Below are positions 50,866-59,581 of a DNA stretch of 64,000 nt, piece by piece. The notes under the pieces were generated by a model. It was not told the DNA's origin and did not search any database. It was given only the letters and a program-made list of their open reading frames with translations. Numbering within the stretch: position 1 is the stretch's first letter; every line of letters starts with the position of its first letter. Source of the stretch: an uncultured Prevotellaceae bacterium. Its GTDB lineage: Bacteria > Bacteroidota > Bacteroidia > Bacteroidales > Bacteroidaceae. The translations under genes were made by a program, and so were the position numbers. The stretch covers positions 35,696 through 99,695 of the forward strand of contig CALFJG010000039.1 of NCBI GenBank assembly GCA_937877625.1, given 5' to 3'.

Positions 50866-50896
50866 CAAATATACGCTACTTGCATAAATACGCAAA
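50866..50896 (-). promoter_or_regulatory. Bacteroidota-type promoter for ompA
   Basis: On the minus strand TTTG (50893-50896), a 19-bp spacer and TATATTTG (50866-50873) match the consensus exactly. The start codon is 87 bases downstream of the -7 box, leaving a leader of about 80 bases. Confidence 0.82.
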
Positions 50897-51224
50897 CAAA
50901 AGAAATTATTTTTAATGTTTTTTTATTCTCAACCCCTTGTAATACCTTTGCTTTCGTTATGCCAACAAACAAAAAGCCTTGTGGCACGTCCTTTGCTTAT
51001 GCTAAAACTGTTACGGAGAATAATTCTAAGCAAAGTCTTCTAACAAATACCGAGTTCAAGTTTCTGATGTAATGAACACCTATCAGTGTTGTAGGTATAG
51101 CAACCCCTGGGAGCGCAGGCGGCTTGCCTGCTTGCTCTTACAGCCACTTTTACACTGCTTGCGAAACTTGTTGAATTCTTAAGCCCAAAGCACTTTTATA
51201 CTAAATAATTCAAATCTATTCGTT
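50897..51224. other. Intergenic region with a -7 box, a doubtful 37-codon frame and repeat R3
   Basis: TACCTTTG at 50943-50950 is followed 8 bases later by ATG at 50959 opening a 37-codon frame to 51072 (MPTNKKPCGTSFAYAK...). The frame has no recognisable family and ends in repeat R3, so it is not called as a gene. The region otherwise holds only the repeat and the upstream part of the DUF3467 gene. Confidence 0.5.
51072..51140 (+). repeat. GC-rich dispersed repeat, copy R3
   Basis: Reads ATGAACACCTATCAGTGTTG, then GTATAGCAACCCC, then TGGGAGCGCAGGCGGCTTGC. Order and spacing match the left part of R5 at 61953. Confidence 0.75.
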
Positions 51225-51545
51225 ATGGACAACAACAAGAAAGACCAACTTCAGATTGAACTCACGCCCGATGTGGCGCAGGGTCAGTATGCCAATCTTG
51301 CCGTTATTACTCATTCAAGCGCGGAGTTTGTGGCCGACTTTGTTCGTGTGCTGCCCGGATTGCCTAAGGCACAAGTGAAGTCGCGCATTATTATGGCTCC
51401 CGAGCACGCCAAGCGCTTGCTCTATGCGCTGCAGGATAACATTGCTAAGTACGAAAAGGCTTTCGGGGCTATTCGTATGCCTGGCAGTCCCGACGGCTCG
51501 GGACGCACTGCCACACCGTTTGGATTACCCGAGGGAATGGCTTAA
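51225..51545 (+). CDS. DUF3467 protein
   Basis: A 106-residue cytoplasmic protein of the DUF3467 family (QLQIELTPDVAQGQYANLAV, HSSAEFVADFVRVLPGLPKA, RIIMAPEHAKRLLYALQDN). Function is unknown. In Bacteroides I recall it directly after rpoC; here it stands alone, with repeat R3 about 85 bp upstream and a terminator downstream, which suggests relocation. Confidence 0.88.
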   Translation: MDNNKKDQLQIELTPDVAQGQYANLAVITHSSAEFVADFVRVLPGLPKAQVKSRIIMAPEHAKRLLYALQDNIAKYEKAFGAIRMPGSPDGSGRTATPFGLPEGMA

Positions 51546-51570
51546 GCCGACAATTATTGTTGCTCAACCG

Positions 51571-51629
51571 ACGTTGCTATGCTTAGTGCTGTCCTCCTTT
51601 TGAGGAGGTAGCCCTAAGCGCAGCAACGT
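51571..51629. terminator. Long bidirectional terminator between DUF3467 and vanW-like genes
   Basis: ACGTTGCT (51571-51578) pairs with AGCAACGT (51622-51629), with GCTTAG/CTAAGC and an inner CCTCC/GGAGG hairpin. It lies between converging genes and ends at the base before the VanW stop codon. Confidence 0.82.
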
Positions 51630-52439
51630 TTATTGGTTTATGTTTAGTTCGTACATCACTCTCGCGTGGTTGGTGCGAATAAGTTGGTGTTCTATGTGTT
51701 GGCCTGTGGCGCGGTTTATTACGTCGCGAAAAACCGAGCCGTTACGATAGATGCCGTCTTCTTCTTGTTTGAAATGCTCGTTTTCTACGTGGATGTGATA
51801 GGTTTGTGGTAGCTTTTTTTCAGCGCGTAGTTCGCCGCAAAGGTATTCCGTGTCGGTGCGCAGGCGTATCTGGTAGGTTTGCTCGCTGTTATTCTTCACG
51901 CGATAGTCTATATAGTTGTAGGAGATGCTTGTTCCCGTGCCGAAGGGGATTTGTCGGCCAAAGTCTGGAAAGAGGTCTAATCCGTCGTGGTGGTGATGTT
52001 CTACAATGGTAAGGTCGCTGTGAAGCACCATCCAATGTATAAGATTGGATAGTTGGCACAGTCCTCCGCCGATGCCTTGCGACGGGCTGCCGTGGGCAAT
52101 AGTGAGTCCTTCTTTGTATCCTTTGCGTTTTGAGGTGCGCCCGATGAGTTTCCACACAGAAAAGGTGTCGCCCGGGTGTATCATTATGCCGTCAATGCGT
52201 TTGACGGCCAGTGCAAGGTTTGTGGCTTTGTTTTCTTGTAGCTCCATATTCACGTTGCCCAATCTGCGCCGGATGAGCGACTTATGGTCATAAACCAGCG
52301 CGGGCAACGATGCTTCCTCTCTCTCTCTTGCAAAACGAACCTGGTGAACGAGGTCTTTAATATGTCGTTTTAGTATCTCCTTTTCCACGGCGATGCGATA
52401 GGTGGCGGGACAGAGTTGGCTAAAGAGGATACGCTTCAT
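51630..52439 (-). CDS. VanW-family protein
   Basis: A 269-residue VanW-like protein. VanW accompanies the VanB vancomycin-resistance cluster in enterococci, but its function is unknown and homologues are widespread without resistance genes. The family core is visible: HPGDTFSVWKLIGRTSKRKG, GGGLCQLSNLIHWMVLHSDL, EHHHHDGLDLFPDFGR and GTGTSISYNYIDYRVKNN. No other van genes are near, so resistance should not be inferred. The gene starts 13 bases after the zinc peptidase stop, on the same strand. Confidence 0.87.
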   Translation of the reverse strand: MKRILFSQLCPATYRIAVEKEILKRHIKDLVHQVRFAREREEASLPALVYDHKSLIRRRLGNVNMELQENKATNLALAVKRIDGIMIHPGDTFSVWKLIGRTSKRKGYKEGLTIAHGSPSQGIGGGLCQLSNLIHWMVLHSDLTIVEHHHHDGLDLFPDFGRQIPFGTGTSISYNYIDYRVKNNSEQTYQIRLRTDTEYLCGELRAEKKLPQTYHIHVENEHFKQEEDGIYRNGSVFRDVINRATGQHIEHQLIRTNHARVMYELNINQ

Positions 52440-52452
52440 GGCGTGTGTAGGA

Positions 52453-53319
52453 TTAGAGTTGTGCGTCTCCGAGTTGGAAGGTATTGCCTTGGCTCAGGTC
52501 GCCTGTGTTAAGGCCGAGTTTAAGCCATTTCATACGTTGTGCGCTTGTGCCGTGCGTAAAACTCTCGGGTTGTGAGTAGCCTTGTGCTTTTTCTTGCAGA
52601 TAGTTGTCGCCGATGACTTGTGCGCAGTTGATGGCTTCCTCTATGTCGCCGTCTTCAAGCGACTGAAACATCTTGTTCTCGTAGTGTCCCCAGATGCCGG
52701 CGTAAAAGTCGGCTTGCAGTTCTATGCGCACGCTCACTTTATTAGCCCCCGTCTTGTTCATCTTGGCCATTTGTGCGTGTGCGCTGTCGAGTGTGCCGAG
52801 GAGGTGTTGCACGTGGTGGCCTACTTCGTGTGCGATAACGTAGGCATAGGCGAAGTCGCCGTCGGCACCGAGTTGTTGCTTCATAGAGGAGAAGAAAGAG
52901 AGGTCAATGTAGAGTTTCTCATCGGCGCTGCAATAGAAGGGGCCTACCGCCGATGTGGCGTTGCCGCAGCCCGACTGCACGCTGCCGGTGAAGAGTACCA
53001 TTTGTGGAGCGCGATAGGTCTTCCCCATTTGTTTGAACACCTCGGTCCATACGTCTTCGGTGCTGGCGAGTACCTGTCGTGAGAATTTTGCCAGTGCTTG
53101 TTCTTCGGCGGTAAATTCGCGTTGCTCGGTCTGTTGTCCGCCACCGACGAGTGTGCCGAGGTCGGCTTGTTGGAGTGTGTCGAGGGGGTTGCCGCCCATC
53201 ACCCACGTAATGAGTGCAGCGATAATCAGTCCGCCGATGCCTAATCCTGCGGTAGTGCCTCCGCTTAGTCGGCGGCGGTCGTCAACGTTCGTGCTTTCGC
53301 GTCTTCCATCGAGTTTCAT
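52453..53319 (-). CDS. YpfJ-family neutral zinc metallopeptidase
   Basis: A 288-residue protein of the putative neutral zinc metallopeptidase family (YpfJ). After a polar, basic N-terminus there is one transmembrane helix (GLGIGGLIIAALITWVMGG, about 26-44). The zinc-binding motif HEVGHHVQH near residue 164 and downstream ELQADFYAGIWGHY supply the ligands and catalytic Glu. FTGSVQSGCGNATSAVGPFY and PFYCSADEKLYIDLSFF are family blocks. The substrate is unknown. MITE copy C was inserted 34 bp upstream of its start, so its promoter may be affected. Confidence 0.9.
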   Translation of the reverse strand: MKLDGRRESTNVDDRRRLSGGTTAGLGIGGLIIAALITWVMGGNPLDTLQQADLGTLVGGGQQTEQREFTAEEQALAKFSRQVLASTEDVWTEVFKQMGKTYRAPQMVLFTGSVQSGCGNATSAVGPFYCSADEKLYIDLSFFSSMKQQLGADGDFAYAYVIAHEVGHHVQHLLGTLDSAHAQMAKMNKTGANKVSVRIELQADFYAGIWGHYENKMFQSLEDGDIEEAINCAQVIGDNYLQEKAQGYSQPESFTHGTSAQRMKWLKLGLNTGDLSQGNTFQLGDAQL

Positions 53320-53353
53320 AGTATTAGGGGTTTTAGGTGAAGAATTTGCTAAA

Positions 53354-53547
53354 GGTGCGTTCTGTTCATTTCCACGGTTAAGTTTGACATAGGTGGGTCT
53401 TTAACCTTTTGTCATCTTTATGGCTCTTTATGGCTTCCGTTCTGTAAGTTTCATCGGTCGTGTAGCCCGCTACACTCACTCTTCAACTGACAGCCTGGAA
53501 GCAAAAATAGCTCATAAATCTGACAAAGCGAATGAATAGAACCCACC
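53354..53547 (-). mobile_element. MITE-like element, copy C (194 bp)
   Basis: Perfect TAAA duplications flank it (53350-53353 and 53548-53551). Read on the minus strand the termini are GGTGGGTTCTATTC at the start and CAGAACGCACC at the end, and most of the sequence matches copy A including the 16-bp palindrome (53460-53475). The priA stop codon TAG is formed across its edge (53547-53549). Confidence 0.88.
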
Positions 53548-55574
53548 TAAAGAGGGTCAACGTCAAAGAATACTTGTGTGTTTCTGAATGTTGTTTGCTC
53601 CAGCAACGTGGCTCGTGCGGCAAGAAGGATGCGTCGTGTGGCTGAGATGGAGGAGGTGGGAGGCACTTTCAACATCATTTTTCGGATACACAGTCTTCCT
53701 ATGCGTGCCACCACGGGTTTGTACGGGCCGAGCAGGTTGTTGGCAAAGTGTGGGCGAAGCAGCCTTGACAGCGTGGTGGCTGCTTGTTCTGCAAGGCGGT
53801 CGTCGCGGTGCTTGATATGTATGTCGATAACACGTACAAAAGGTGGATAGACAAACTCTCGGCGTTCTGCCAGTTGGCTGCCAAAGAAAGCGTTGTAGTT
53901 GCCGCTTGTTACCTGTTGGAACAGGGGCAATAGCGGCCGGTACGTCTGCAGCACCACGATGCCACGGCGTGTGCGCCGCCCGGCACGTCCTGCCACTTGT
54001 GCCATCATCTGGTAGGTGCGCTCTGCGGCACGGAAGTTGGGCTGGTTGAGGCTCTGGTCTGCGTTGAGGATACCCACTACACTGACGGCTTGGAAGTCAA
54101 GGCCTTTCGTCACCATTTGTGTGCCGATGAGAATGTCGGTGTTGCCGTGCTGAAAGTCGTTGATAATTTTGGTATAGGCAGTGTTGCTTCGTGTGGTGTC
54201 GAGGTCCATCCGGCAGATGTGTGCTGTGGGAAAGATGGAGGCCACCTCTTGTTCTATTTTCTCCGTGCCGTAGCCTATGTCGCGCAGTTCGGTGTCGCCG
54301 CATTGTGGACACTGTTTGGGTACGGGAAAACTTTGCCCGCAGTAGTGGCAGACGAGCCGCTCGGCACGCGCATGGTAGGTTAGCGACACATCGCACGACG
54401 TGCATTGTGGTGTCCAGCCACAGGAGCGACACGATAGCTGCGGGGCGTAGCCTCGGCGGTTTTGGAAGAGGATGGTCTGTTCGCCTCGTTTGAGTGCCTC
54501 GCGCATCTCGTCTATCAGTCGTGGCGAGAGCGATGATGTCATTAGTTTTTTGCGGCGCAACTCTTTGATGTCCGCTACTACTATTTCGGGCAGTGCCACG
54601 CCGCCGTAGCGTTGGTGCATCTCTACTAAGGCATATTTCCCGCTCTGCGCGTTGTGATAGGTTTCAAGGCTTGGTGTGGCGGTGCCGAGTAGCACTTTTG
54701 CTCCGGTGCGTTTCGCCAGGACGATGGCGGCATCGCGGGCGTGGTAGCGTGGGGCGGGGTCTTGTTGTTTGTAACTGGTTTCGTGTTCTTCGTCCACAAT
54801 GATTAAGCCGAGGTGTTTGTAGGGAAGGAACAATGCGCTACGTACGCCGAGCACCAGTGGGCAGGGCGTGGCGGATGCCATCGTGCGATAGAGCCGGGCG
54901 CGTCGCTGGTCGGTGAAACGACTATGGTACACGCCCATCTTGTTTCCGAAGATTGCCGACAGGCGTTCTGTTATCTGAGTGGTGAGGGCTATCTCGGGCA
55001 GGAGGTAGAGCACTTGTTCGCCGCGTGCCAAGGCTTCGGCGATGAGGTGAACGTACACCTCTGTTTTTCCGCTTGAGGTGACGCCGTGGAGCAGACAAAC
55101 GTCGGGGGCTTTGTGTGCGGGGCTATAGAGTGCTTGTTTTATTTCTTGAAAGGCGCGTTGCTGCTCGGGAGAAAGCGGTGTGAGCGTGGGGTGGAAACCT
55201 CTTTCTTCGGGTGGCGGCGGTGTCTCTTTTGTCGGTTTTATGGATTTCAGCGGTGCGGGCAGTGCGGCTTTCATCACTTCGCCGAGCGTACACATATAGT
55301 AGTCGGCTATCCACTGCCAGAAACCCAGTTGCTGTGTGGTGACAAGCGGTTCTTCATCTACTAAGCGTACGATGCTTTTTATCTTGTGGCTCGCCAACGG
55401 CGGGGTGTCGTTGTGCAAGGCCACAATAATGCCTATGTATTGTTTGCTCTTGCCTACGCCTACTACGACGCGCTGTCCCTTAAACACCTTGTCGGCCATC
55501 TCGTGTGGCACGAGGTAGGTGAGTGTGGCGGGCAGGGCGAGCGGTAGCAGTATGTCGGCGAGGATTTCTTGCAT
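53547..55574 (-). CDS. priA: Primosomal protein N' (PriA helicase), short form
   Basis: A 675-residue replication restart helicase. The 3'-OH binding domain is residues 1-105; the helicase core has Walker A HGVTSSGKTEVYVHL, Walker B LIIVDEEHETSYKQQ and TPSLETY; the zinc-binding region contains four CxxC pairs (SCRSCGWTPQCTSCD, CHYCGQSFPVPKQCPQCG). Between the first domain and the helicase only about 35 residues remain (KPTKETPPPPEE), where family members have a winged-helix domain, so that domain is missing or minimal. The stop codon straddles the edge of MITE copy C, so the last residues may be altered. Confidence 0.92.
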   Translation of the reverse strand: MQEILADILLPLALPATLTYLVPHEMADKVFKGQRVVVGVGKSKQYIGIIVALHNDTPPLASHKIKSIVRLVDEEPLVTTQQLGFWQWIADYYMCTLGEVMKAALPAPLKSIKPTKETPPPPEERGFHPTLTPLSPEQQRAFQEIKQALYSPAHKAPDVCLLHGVTSSGKTEVYVHLIAEALARGEQVLYLLPEIALTTQITERLSAIFGNKMGVYHSRFTDQRRARLYRTMASATPCPLVLGVRSALFLPYKHLGLIIVDEEHETSYKQQDPAPRYHARDAAIVLAKRTGAKVLLGTATPSLETYHNAQSGKYALVEMHQRYGGVALPEIVVADIKELRRKKLMTSSLSPRLIDEMREALKRGEQTILFQNRRGYAPQLSCRSCGWTPQCTSCDVSLTYHARAERLVCHYCGQSFPVPKQCPQCGDTELRDIGYGTEKIEQEVASIFPTAHICRMDLDTTRSNTAYTKIINDFQHGNTDILIGTQMVTKGLDFQAVSVVGILNADQSLNQPNFRAAERTYQMMAQVAGRAGRRTRRGIVVLQTYRPLLPLFQQVTSGNYNAFFGSQLAERREFVYPPFVRVIDIHIKHRDDRLAEQAATTLSRLLRPHFANNLLGPYKPVVARIGRLCIRKMMLKVPPTSSISATRRILLAARATLLEQTTFRNTQVFFDVDPL

Positions 55575-55869
55575 AACGGCTGCAAATATACGAAAAAGGG
55601 GGAGGGGATTGGTGTTCTTGCGCGTTTAGTTGTCCGCCGTGGCTTGTGCCGCGAGAGCAACGGATTGTTTTATTGCTGTCTGCTAAAACGTGTAAAGACA
55701 CCAAGGCTCTGTATCATTTTGCACGTGAGCTGCAATGCCCTGCAAGGGCATAAAAAACATAACCTTTCAGGCGAAGTTTTGCCCTTACAGGCAATGCAGG
55801 CGAGCCGCCTGCGCTCCGACATTGGCTCGCCTGCTTGCCCAGGCGAGCAAAGGCCGGTCGGAGGCGAAC
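55575..55869. other. Spacer between priA and mfd with repeat R4
   Basis: A minus-strand -7 box TATATTTG lies at 55583-55590 and fits priA. Repeat R4 fills most of the rest, up to the mfd stop codon. No gene was recognised. Confidence 0.6.
55732..55843 (+). repeat. GC-rich dispersed repeat, copy R4
   Basis: TGCAATGCCCTGCAAGGGCA, AACCTTTCAGGCG, TTGCCCTTACAGGCAATGCA and GGCGAGCCGCCTGCGCTCC align with the right half of R5 (62028-62125) with scattered differences. A second CGCCTGC block follows immediately. Confidence 0.75.
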
Positions 55870-58800
55870 CTACCCTGCGAGTATCTCTTTCACTATGCGG
55901 AGTGCGCTCTTTGCGTTGCTTACGTGGCTGACGGCCATACGTCGCCGCAGTGCTTTCTCTTCCAGGCGCACCTCGTCGGCGTGTGTCATGGCATAGTCTA
56001 TCACGCGGTCGAAGGCGGGGGAGTGGTAAAACGGGCTGTCGGCGTTGCTAACAAAATAGACTATCAGCCGGTCGTTGTGCAGTGCCATACGTTCGGCTCC
56101 TATCTGAGGCCCGCAGCGGCGCAGTGCTGCGCAACAGAGCAGCTCCTCGGCTTCGGGGGGCAGGGGGCCAAAGCGGTCGATGAGGCGTAGTCGGAAGGCC
56201 TCGGCTGCTCCGTCGGTCGCGGTGCTGCTCAACTCGCGATAGAGCAGCATCCGCTCGGCGGCACCAGGCACATAGGTCTCGGGCAAGAAGGCTTGGGCAT
56301 CGGTTTCCACATTCGTTTCATCGACGAAGCGGTGTGCGCTCACGGGCGTTGTCTCGCTGTCTTCAGGCGTAAATGTTTCAACGAACTCCTCTTCGTTTCG
56401 GAGTTCGCTCACCGCTTGTGAGAGTATCTTCTGATACGTTTCGTAGCCCATTTCAGCCATAAAGCCGCTCTGCTCCGCACCAAGCATATTGCCTGCCCCG
56501 CGTATCTCAAGGTCTTGCATAGCAATGCTTATGCCACTGCCCAGGTCGTTAAAGGTGGCCACGGCTTCGAGGCGGCGGCGCGCATCGTCTTTGAGGAGCG
56601 AGGTGGGCGGTGCAAGTAGGTAGCAGAAGGCTTTGCGGTTGCTTCGTCCTACGCGTCCGCGCATCTGGTGGAGGTCGCTAAGGCCAAAGGTGTGTGCCGC
56701 GTCAATAATAATGGTGTTGGCGTTGGGAATGTCTATGCCGTTTTCTACTATGGTGGTGGAGATAAGCACGTCGGCCTGGCCTTCTATAAATCCCACGATA
56801 ACTTTTTCCAGTTGCTCTGCGGGCATTTGTCCGTGGCCGATAGCCACACGCACTTTCGGCACGTATTTTTCTACGAGGCGTGCCAGATTTTCCAGTGCGC
56901 CGATGCGGTTGGTGACGATGAATACCTGTCCGCCGCGGCTTAGTTCAAAATCTACGGCCTCGGCTATCACCTCGTGCGAGAAGCTGTGTAGTTCGGTGTG
57001 GATGGGCCGGCGGTTGGGCGGTGGCGTTTGAAGCACAGAGAAGTCGCGCGCGCCCATCAGCGAGAATTGAAGTGTGCGCGGGATGGGCGTGGCAGAGAGT
57101 GTCAGCGTGTCGATGTTCACCTTGAGCGTGCGCAACTTTTCTTTTACGCCGACGCCAAACTTCTGTTCCTCGTCGATGACCAACAGTCCGAGGTCTTTGA
57201 ACTTCACCTGTTTGCCCGTGAGGCGGTGTGTGCCGATGAGGATGTCTATCTTTCCGTCGGCGAGCGACTGCAGTATTTCCTTGGTTTGTTTTGGCGTGCG
57301 CGCCCGCGTGAGGTAATCTACGCGCACGGGCATCTCGGCCAGACGCTCCGAGAAGGTGCGATAATGTTGCAACGCTAAGGGAGTGGTGGGTACGAGCACG
57401 GCGGTTTGCTTCCCGTCGCAGGCGGCTTTGAAAGCGGCACGGATAGCGATTTCTGTCTTTCCGAACCCCACGTCGCCGCATACCAGGCGATCCATTGGGC
57501 GGCGGCTCTCCATGTCGTGTTTCACTTCTTGCGTCACGCGGAGCTGGTCGGGCGTGTCTTCATAGGTGAACGACGCTTCGAGTTCGTGTTGCAAATAGGA
57601 GTCGGCACTGAAGGCAAAGCCTTGGGCTTCGCGCCGTTGGCTATAGAGGCGTATCAAGTCGCGTGCGATGTCCTTGAGTTTTTTCTTCGTCTTCTCTTTC
57701 AGCCGTTGCCAGGCACCGGTGCCCAGGCGAGAGATGGTGGGCGGCGTGCCGTGGCTGCTGCGATACTTGCTCACCTTGTGGAGCGCGTGGATGGACACGT
57801 ACACCGCATCGCCGTCCTTGTAGAGAATTTTCATCACCTCGTGCATCTTACCATCGGGGGCGGGCATACGTACTAAGCCGCCGAACTGACCTACGCCGTG
57901 GTCAATGTGTACCACATAGTCGCCGTATTGAAAGGACTTGAGCTCCTTGAGCGTGAGGGCCATCTTGCCCTGACGCGCCACGTCGCTGCGGAGCGTGTAT
58001 TTGTGGTAGCGGTCGAAGATCTGGTGGTCGGTGAAGAGGCAGAGGCTCAGGTCGGCATCGCTAAAACCCTCGTGGAGGGTTGGTGCGAGCGGTGTGAACG
58101 AGGCCGTGCGCTCCTCGCGGGCTTGTTCGGCGAGGATGGCGGCGAGTCGCTCGTGCTGCTTACTGCTGTCGGCCAATAAGAAGATATGATAGCCCCGCTC
58201 GGTATAATCGGCGAAGGAGGAGCGAAGCAGGTCGTAGTTCTTATGATAGACGGGCTGTGGCGCGGTGTGAAAGGTAACGATGGCGGTGCTTCGTTTGTCG
58301 GCCTTCGGCGGTGCGGCCACAAGAAGTTCTACACGTTGCAGCGCGCCGAGAGCGGGGGCTATCTCCTCTCGTGAGCAAAGCAAGGCTTCGCGCGAGAGTG
58401 GGGCGGTGTCGGCATCGGCGGCCTCGTGAGCCTGTCGTGAGAAACCCTCGGAATAGACTTTTTCAATGGTGTCTAAGCAATAGTTGAAGTCGTGGGCTAC
58501 GAGTACGGTGTGGCTTGGCAGGAGTGCCGTGAGCGGCACTGCGTCTTTGGCTTCGTGGGGTGCGGCTACGATGGCGGCCCTGCTGCATCGCTCGTGGCTC
58601 AGTTGGGTGTCGATATGAAAGGTGCGAATACTGTCTATCTCATCGCCCAAGAAGTCGATGCGCAGCGGCAGTTCGTCGGCGTAGGAATACACATCGAGCA
58701 ATGAGCCGCGTACGGCAAAATCGCCGGGTTCGTAAACGTAGTCCTGGCGGCGGAAGCCCATTGTCTCGAGCCGCCGAGCCAGAAGGCTCAGATCGGATAC

Positions 58801-59289
58801 GTCGTGCTCGTGCAGATGTATGGTGTGTAGCGAGAGGGAGTGGCCGTTGGGCACACGCTCTGCGAGTGCTGCGGCGTGCGTTACGACAATGAGAGGGCGT
58901 TGTGTGTGGGTGTCGGCGGCTTTCGCGTCGGCGTATTCCACGAGTTGCTTCAGCGCATCGGCACGTAGGATTTCGGCGGCGGTATCGTGTTGGCCATAGC
59001 GCGCTTGTCGGCGAAACGACGAGGGGAGTAGGTGGAGGGCTTCTTCGCCGCCGAGCAGTGTGCGCAGGTCTTGGAACACGTATCCCGCCGCCTCCTCGTC
59101 GTTGGCCACGAAGAGGTAGGGGCGTGCCGGTAATAGGCCGCTGCTCGCTGCGGCTGCAAAGTAGAGTGCAAGGCTTGAGCCGCAAAGCCCGCCGACTTGT
59201 ACGAGCGGTTCGTTATGGTCTAACAATCGGCAGAGCGCGACTAAGTGTTTGTTTCCCGCTGCGAGCGAAAGGAGGGGGGAGTAGGGCAT
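55870..59289 (-). CDS. mfd: Transcription-repair coupling factor
   Basis: An 1139-residue DNA translocase that removes stalled RNA polymerase and recruits UvrA. The N-terminal UvrB-like region (about 1-350) is followed by the RNA polymerase-interacting domain (YGDYVVHIDHGVGQFGGLV), then RecG-like helicase motifs: Walker A CGDVGFGKTEIAIRAAF, LVPTTPLALQHY, DEEQKFGVGVKEKL (DEEQ box), TATPIPRTLQFSLMGARD, TNRIGALENL and QMRGRVGRSNRKA. The TRCF C-terminal domain closes it (LRLIDRFGPLPPEAEELL). Length is typical. Repeat R4 ends directly after its stop. Confidence 0.96.
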   Translation of the reverse strand: MPYSPLLSLAAGNKHLVALCRLLDHNEPLVQVGGLCGSSLALYFAAAASSGLLPARPYLFVANDEEAAGYVFQDLRTLLGGEEALHLLPSSFRRQARYGQHDTAAEILRADALKQLVEYADAKAADTHTQRPLIVVTHAAALAERVPNGHSLSLHTIHLHEHDVSDLSLLARRLETMGFRRQDYVYEPGDFAVRGSLLDVYSYADELPLRIDFLGDEIDSIRTFHIDTQLSHERCSRAAIVAAPHEAKDAVPLTALLPSHTVLVAHDFNYCLDTIEKVYSEGFSRQAHEAADADTAPLSREALLCSREEIAPALGALQRVELLVAAPPKADKRSTAIVTFHTAPQPVYHKNYDLLRSSFADYTERGYHIFLLADSSKQHERLAAILAEQAREERTASFTPLAPTLHEGFSDADLSLCLFTDHQIFDRYHKYTLRSDVARQGKMALTLKELKSFQYGDYVVHIDHGVGQFGGLVRMPAPDGKMHEVMKILYKDGDAVYVSIHALHKVSKYRSSHGTPPTISRLGTGAWQRLKEKTKKKLKDIARDLIRLYSQRREAQGFAFSADSYLQHELEASFTYEDTPDQLRVTQEVKHDMESRRPMDRLVCGDVGFGKTEIAIRAAFKAACDGKQTAVLVPTTPLALQHYRTFSERLAEMPVRVDYLTRARTPKQTKEILQSLADGKIDILIGTHRLTGKQVKFKDLGLLVIDEEQKFGVGVKEKLRTLKVNIDTLTLSATPIPRTLQFSLMGARDFSVLQTPPPNRRPIHTELHSFSHEVIAEAVDFELSRGGQVFIVTNRIGALENLARLVEKYVPKVRVAIGHGQMPAEQLEKVIVGFIEGQADVLISTTIVENGIDIPNANTIIIDAAHTFGLSDLHQMRGRVGRSNRKAFCYLLAPPTSLLKDDARRRLEAVATFNDLGSGISIAMQDLEIRGAGNMLGAEQSGFMAEMGYETYQKILSQAVSELRNEEEFVETFTPEDSETTPVSAHRFVDETNVETDAQAFLPETYVPGAAERMLLYRELSSTATDGAAEAFRLRLIDRFGPLPPEAEELLCCAALRRCGPQIGAERMALHNDRLIVYFVSNADSPFYHSPAFDRVIDYAMTHADEVRLEEKALRRRMAVSHVSNAKSALRIVKEILAG

Positions 59290-59361
59290 AGATCGTTTTT
59301 GAGCAGGGACGCCGCGATAATCTCATAGGAGGTCGGCGAACGAGGGTGGCTTCCTGTTTTT

Positions 59362-59462
59362 ACAAGGTCGGACTGATTTTAAACTCGAGTGCTTTGATTT
59401 TAAAATCAACGCCTTTGATTTTAAAATCAAAGCCTTTGATTCTAAAATCAATCCGACCTTGT
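59362..59462. repeat. Palindromic 21-bp-period array inside a 20-bp inverted repeat
   Basis: Arms 59362-59381 (ACAAGGTCGGACTGATTTTA) and 59443-59462 match as inverted repeats with one mismatch. Inside are TTTGATTTTAAAATCAA palindromes at 21-bp spacing, three clear units plus a degenerate first one containing CTCGAG. Same design and core as 4079-4164 but different outer arms. Confidence 0.88.
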
Positions 59463-59512
59463 TTTGTCTGGGTGCGGATACGAGTTTTTGGGGGTGCTCC
59501 TCGTGTTTTCTT

Positions 59513-59551
59513 AAAGCCCGCCCTTCCGCACGATGCGGGAGGGCGGGCTTT
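59513..59551. terminator. GC-rich terminator after the PpiD-like gene
   Basis: AAAGCCCGCCCT pairs with AGGGCGGGCTTT, and an inner CCGCA/TGCGG extends the stem around CGA. It lies 30 bases past the stop of the leftward foldase gene. Confidence 0.8.
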
Positions 59552-59581
59552 GTAAGTTGCAGTGTGCGGTGGGCTAACGGC

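Larger units (their letters stand above)
59290..59581. other. Intergenic region with palindromic array and terminator
   Basis: It contains the 21-bp-period array at 59362-59462 and the terminator at 59513-59551. The open frame translating LILKS heptads is the array itself, not a gene. Confidence 0.7.

Noticed and set aside
51630..52439. Vancomycin resistance locus
   Set aside because: A lone VanW homologue without vanH, vanA/B or vanX is not a resistance locus, and Gram-negative outer membranes exclude the drug anyway.
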